This document shows, piece by piece, positions 63,721 to 64,000 of a stretch of DNA of 64,000 nucleotides (positions are counted from its first letter, which is position 1; the number at the start of each line of letters is the position of its first letter). Source of the DNA: Paenibacillus sp. An7 (GTDB lineage: Bacteria > Bacillota > Bacilli > Paenibacillales > Paenibacillaceae); the NCBI RefSeq assembly GCF_009870785.1, contig NZ_WTWX01000002.1, positions 147,484 to 211,483 on the forward strand, given 5' to 3'. Made by a program: the position numbers and the translations under genes. The notes below the pieces were generated by a model. That model was not told the DNA's origin, did not search any database, and worked only from the letters and a program-made list of their open reading frames with translations.

Positions 63721-64000
63721 TTGAGAAAAACATTAGAAAAAAGGTTGGCTTATTTATATACCGGGGAATTGTTTTCTATAGTCACTTTTATACCTGTTAG
63801 TTATCTGGTAAATTACTTATTCCCCAACTTACAATTGTATTCCCTATATTCATTTTGGATATCTTTTATACTCTTAGAATTTCTATTATTACAAGGAACG
63901 ATTTATTGGTATGTAAAATGTAAAAGACTAAGAAATGAAAATAAGGCTATAACTCCGAGTAAAGTTGTTCGACTGTTACATTCTTTAAAAATGCTGAATA
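63721..64000 (+). CDS. membrane protein, truncated by the window end
   Basis: A frame open from TTG 63721 to the end of the window (93 codons seen). AAGAGGTG stands 8 bases upstream of the TTG. The visible sequence starts MRKTLEKRLAYLYTGELF and has two hydrophobic segments (FSIVTFIPVSYLVNYLF and YSFWISFILLEFLLLQGTI), then a basic stretch (KCKRLRNENK). No family is recognised; its C-terminus is missing. Confidence 0.55.
   Translation, partial: MRKTLEKRLAYLYTGELFSIVTFIPVSYLVNYLFPNLQLYSLYSFWISFILLEFLLLQGTIYWYVKCKRLRNENKAITPSKVVRLLHSLKMLN

Noticed and set aside
63485..63733. An 82-codon minus-strand frame.
   Set aside because: No ribosome binding site is convincing; it overlaps the start of the plus-strand membrane protein gene, which has a better signal.

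Overview
The window looks like chromosomal DNA of a spore-forming, low-to-mid GC Firmicute, most likely Paenibacillus or a close relative. The basis is SLH-domain cell-surface protein, Bacillus-type ribosome binding sites with frequent TTG and GTG starts, an UxuA/fructuronate reductase pair, GH43 arabinan enzymes, TcyP, RecQ, a SWIM/SNF2 pair and a cobalamin salvage cluster. The genus is inferred from gene content, not proven.

Region 1, positions 1 to about 13.6 kb, is the outstanding part. Small unrelated genes, all on the minus strand, are separated by about a dozen imperfect-palindrome elements built as ...ATAAC-gtt-tgtattcacga ... cgtgaatattat-GTTAtgtg. This is the R''-L''-L'-R' layout of integron attC sites. 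For most genes the bases just inside the left site are complementary to the bases just inside the right site, as expected for cassettes that moved as circles; the reverse transcriptase cassette is exact over 8 bp (GTTAGACG / CGTCTAAC). At the right end lies a tyrosine recombinase with an IntI/Xer-like C-terminal half, a candidate attI and a candidate cassette promoter. The cargo includes acetyltransferases, a HIT protein, DUF429 and DUF3024 proteins, a PD-(D/E)XK-like and a GIY-YIG-like protein, a frameshifted group-UG/Abi-like reverse transcriptase, unknowns and two cassettes without a convincing ORF. The integrase appears to lack its extreme N-terminus and the full IntI-specific insertion, so the array may be fixed. 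A 3.5 kb block (about 2.05-5.6 kb; SLH protein, exported protein, small membrane protein) interrupts the array next to a truncated attC.

Region 2, 13.7-34.8 kb, is ordinary chromosome: msrA, a Nudix hydrolase, the SWIM protein plus SNF2 helicase operon, a B12-binding radical SAM protein and recQ, alkaline phosphatase, an orphan MetQ-type lipoprotein, an RluA-type pseudouridine synthase, long-form speD, acetyltransferases, a methyltransferase and a medium-chain dehydrogenase.

Region 3, 34.9-48 kb, holds carbohydrate and transport genes: uxuA and an SDR fructuronate reductase behind a perfect 13-bp inverted-repeat operator, two GH43 arabinan enzymes followed by a helix-turn-helix regulator, a two-gene ThrE-type exporter, an M24 peptidase and the cystine carrier TcyP.

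Region 4, 48.2-59.6 kb, is one minus-strand cobalamin salvage and assembly cluster read as cobD-cbiZ-cbiB-cobC, then a cobalamin riboswitch, btuF-btuC-btuD, a terminator and cobT-cobU-cobS-cobQ. It imports corrinoids, trims them with CbiZ and rebuilds the nucleotide loop; no corrin-ring synthesis genes are present here. Region 5, 59.8-64 kb, has a lipoate ligase, a HAD phosphatase, small membrane proteins and unknowns; the last gene runs off the window.
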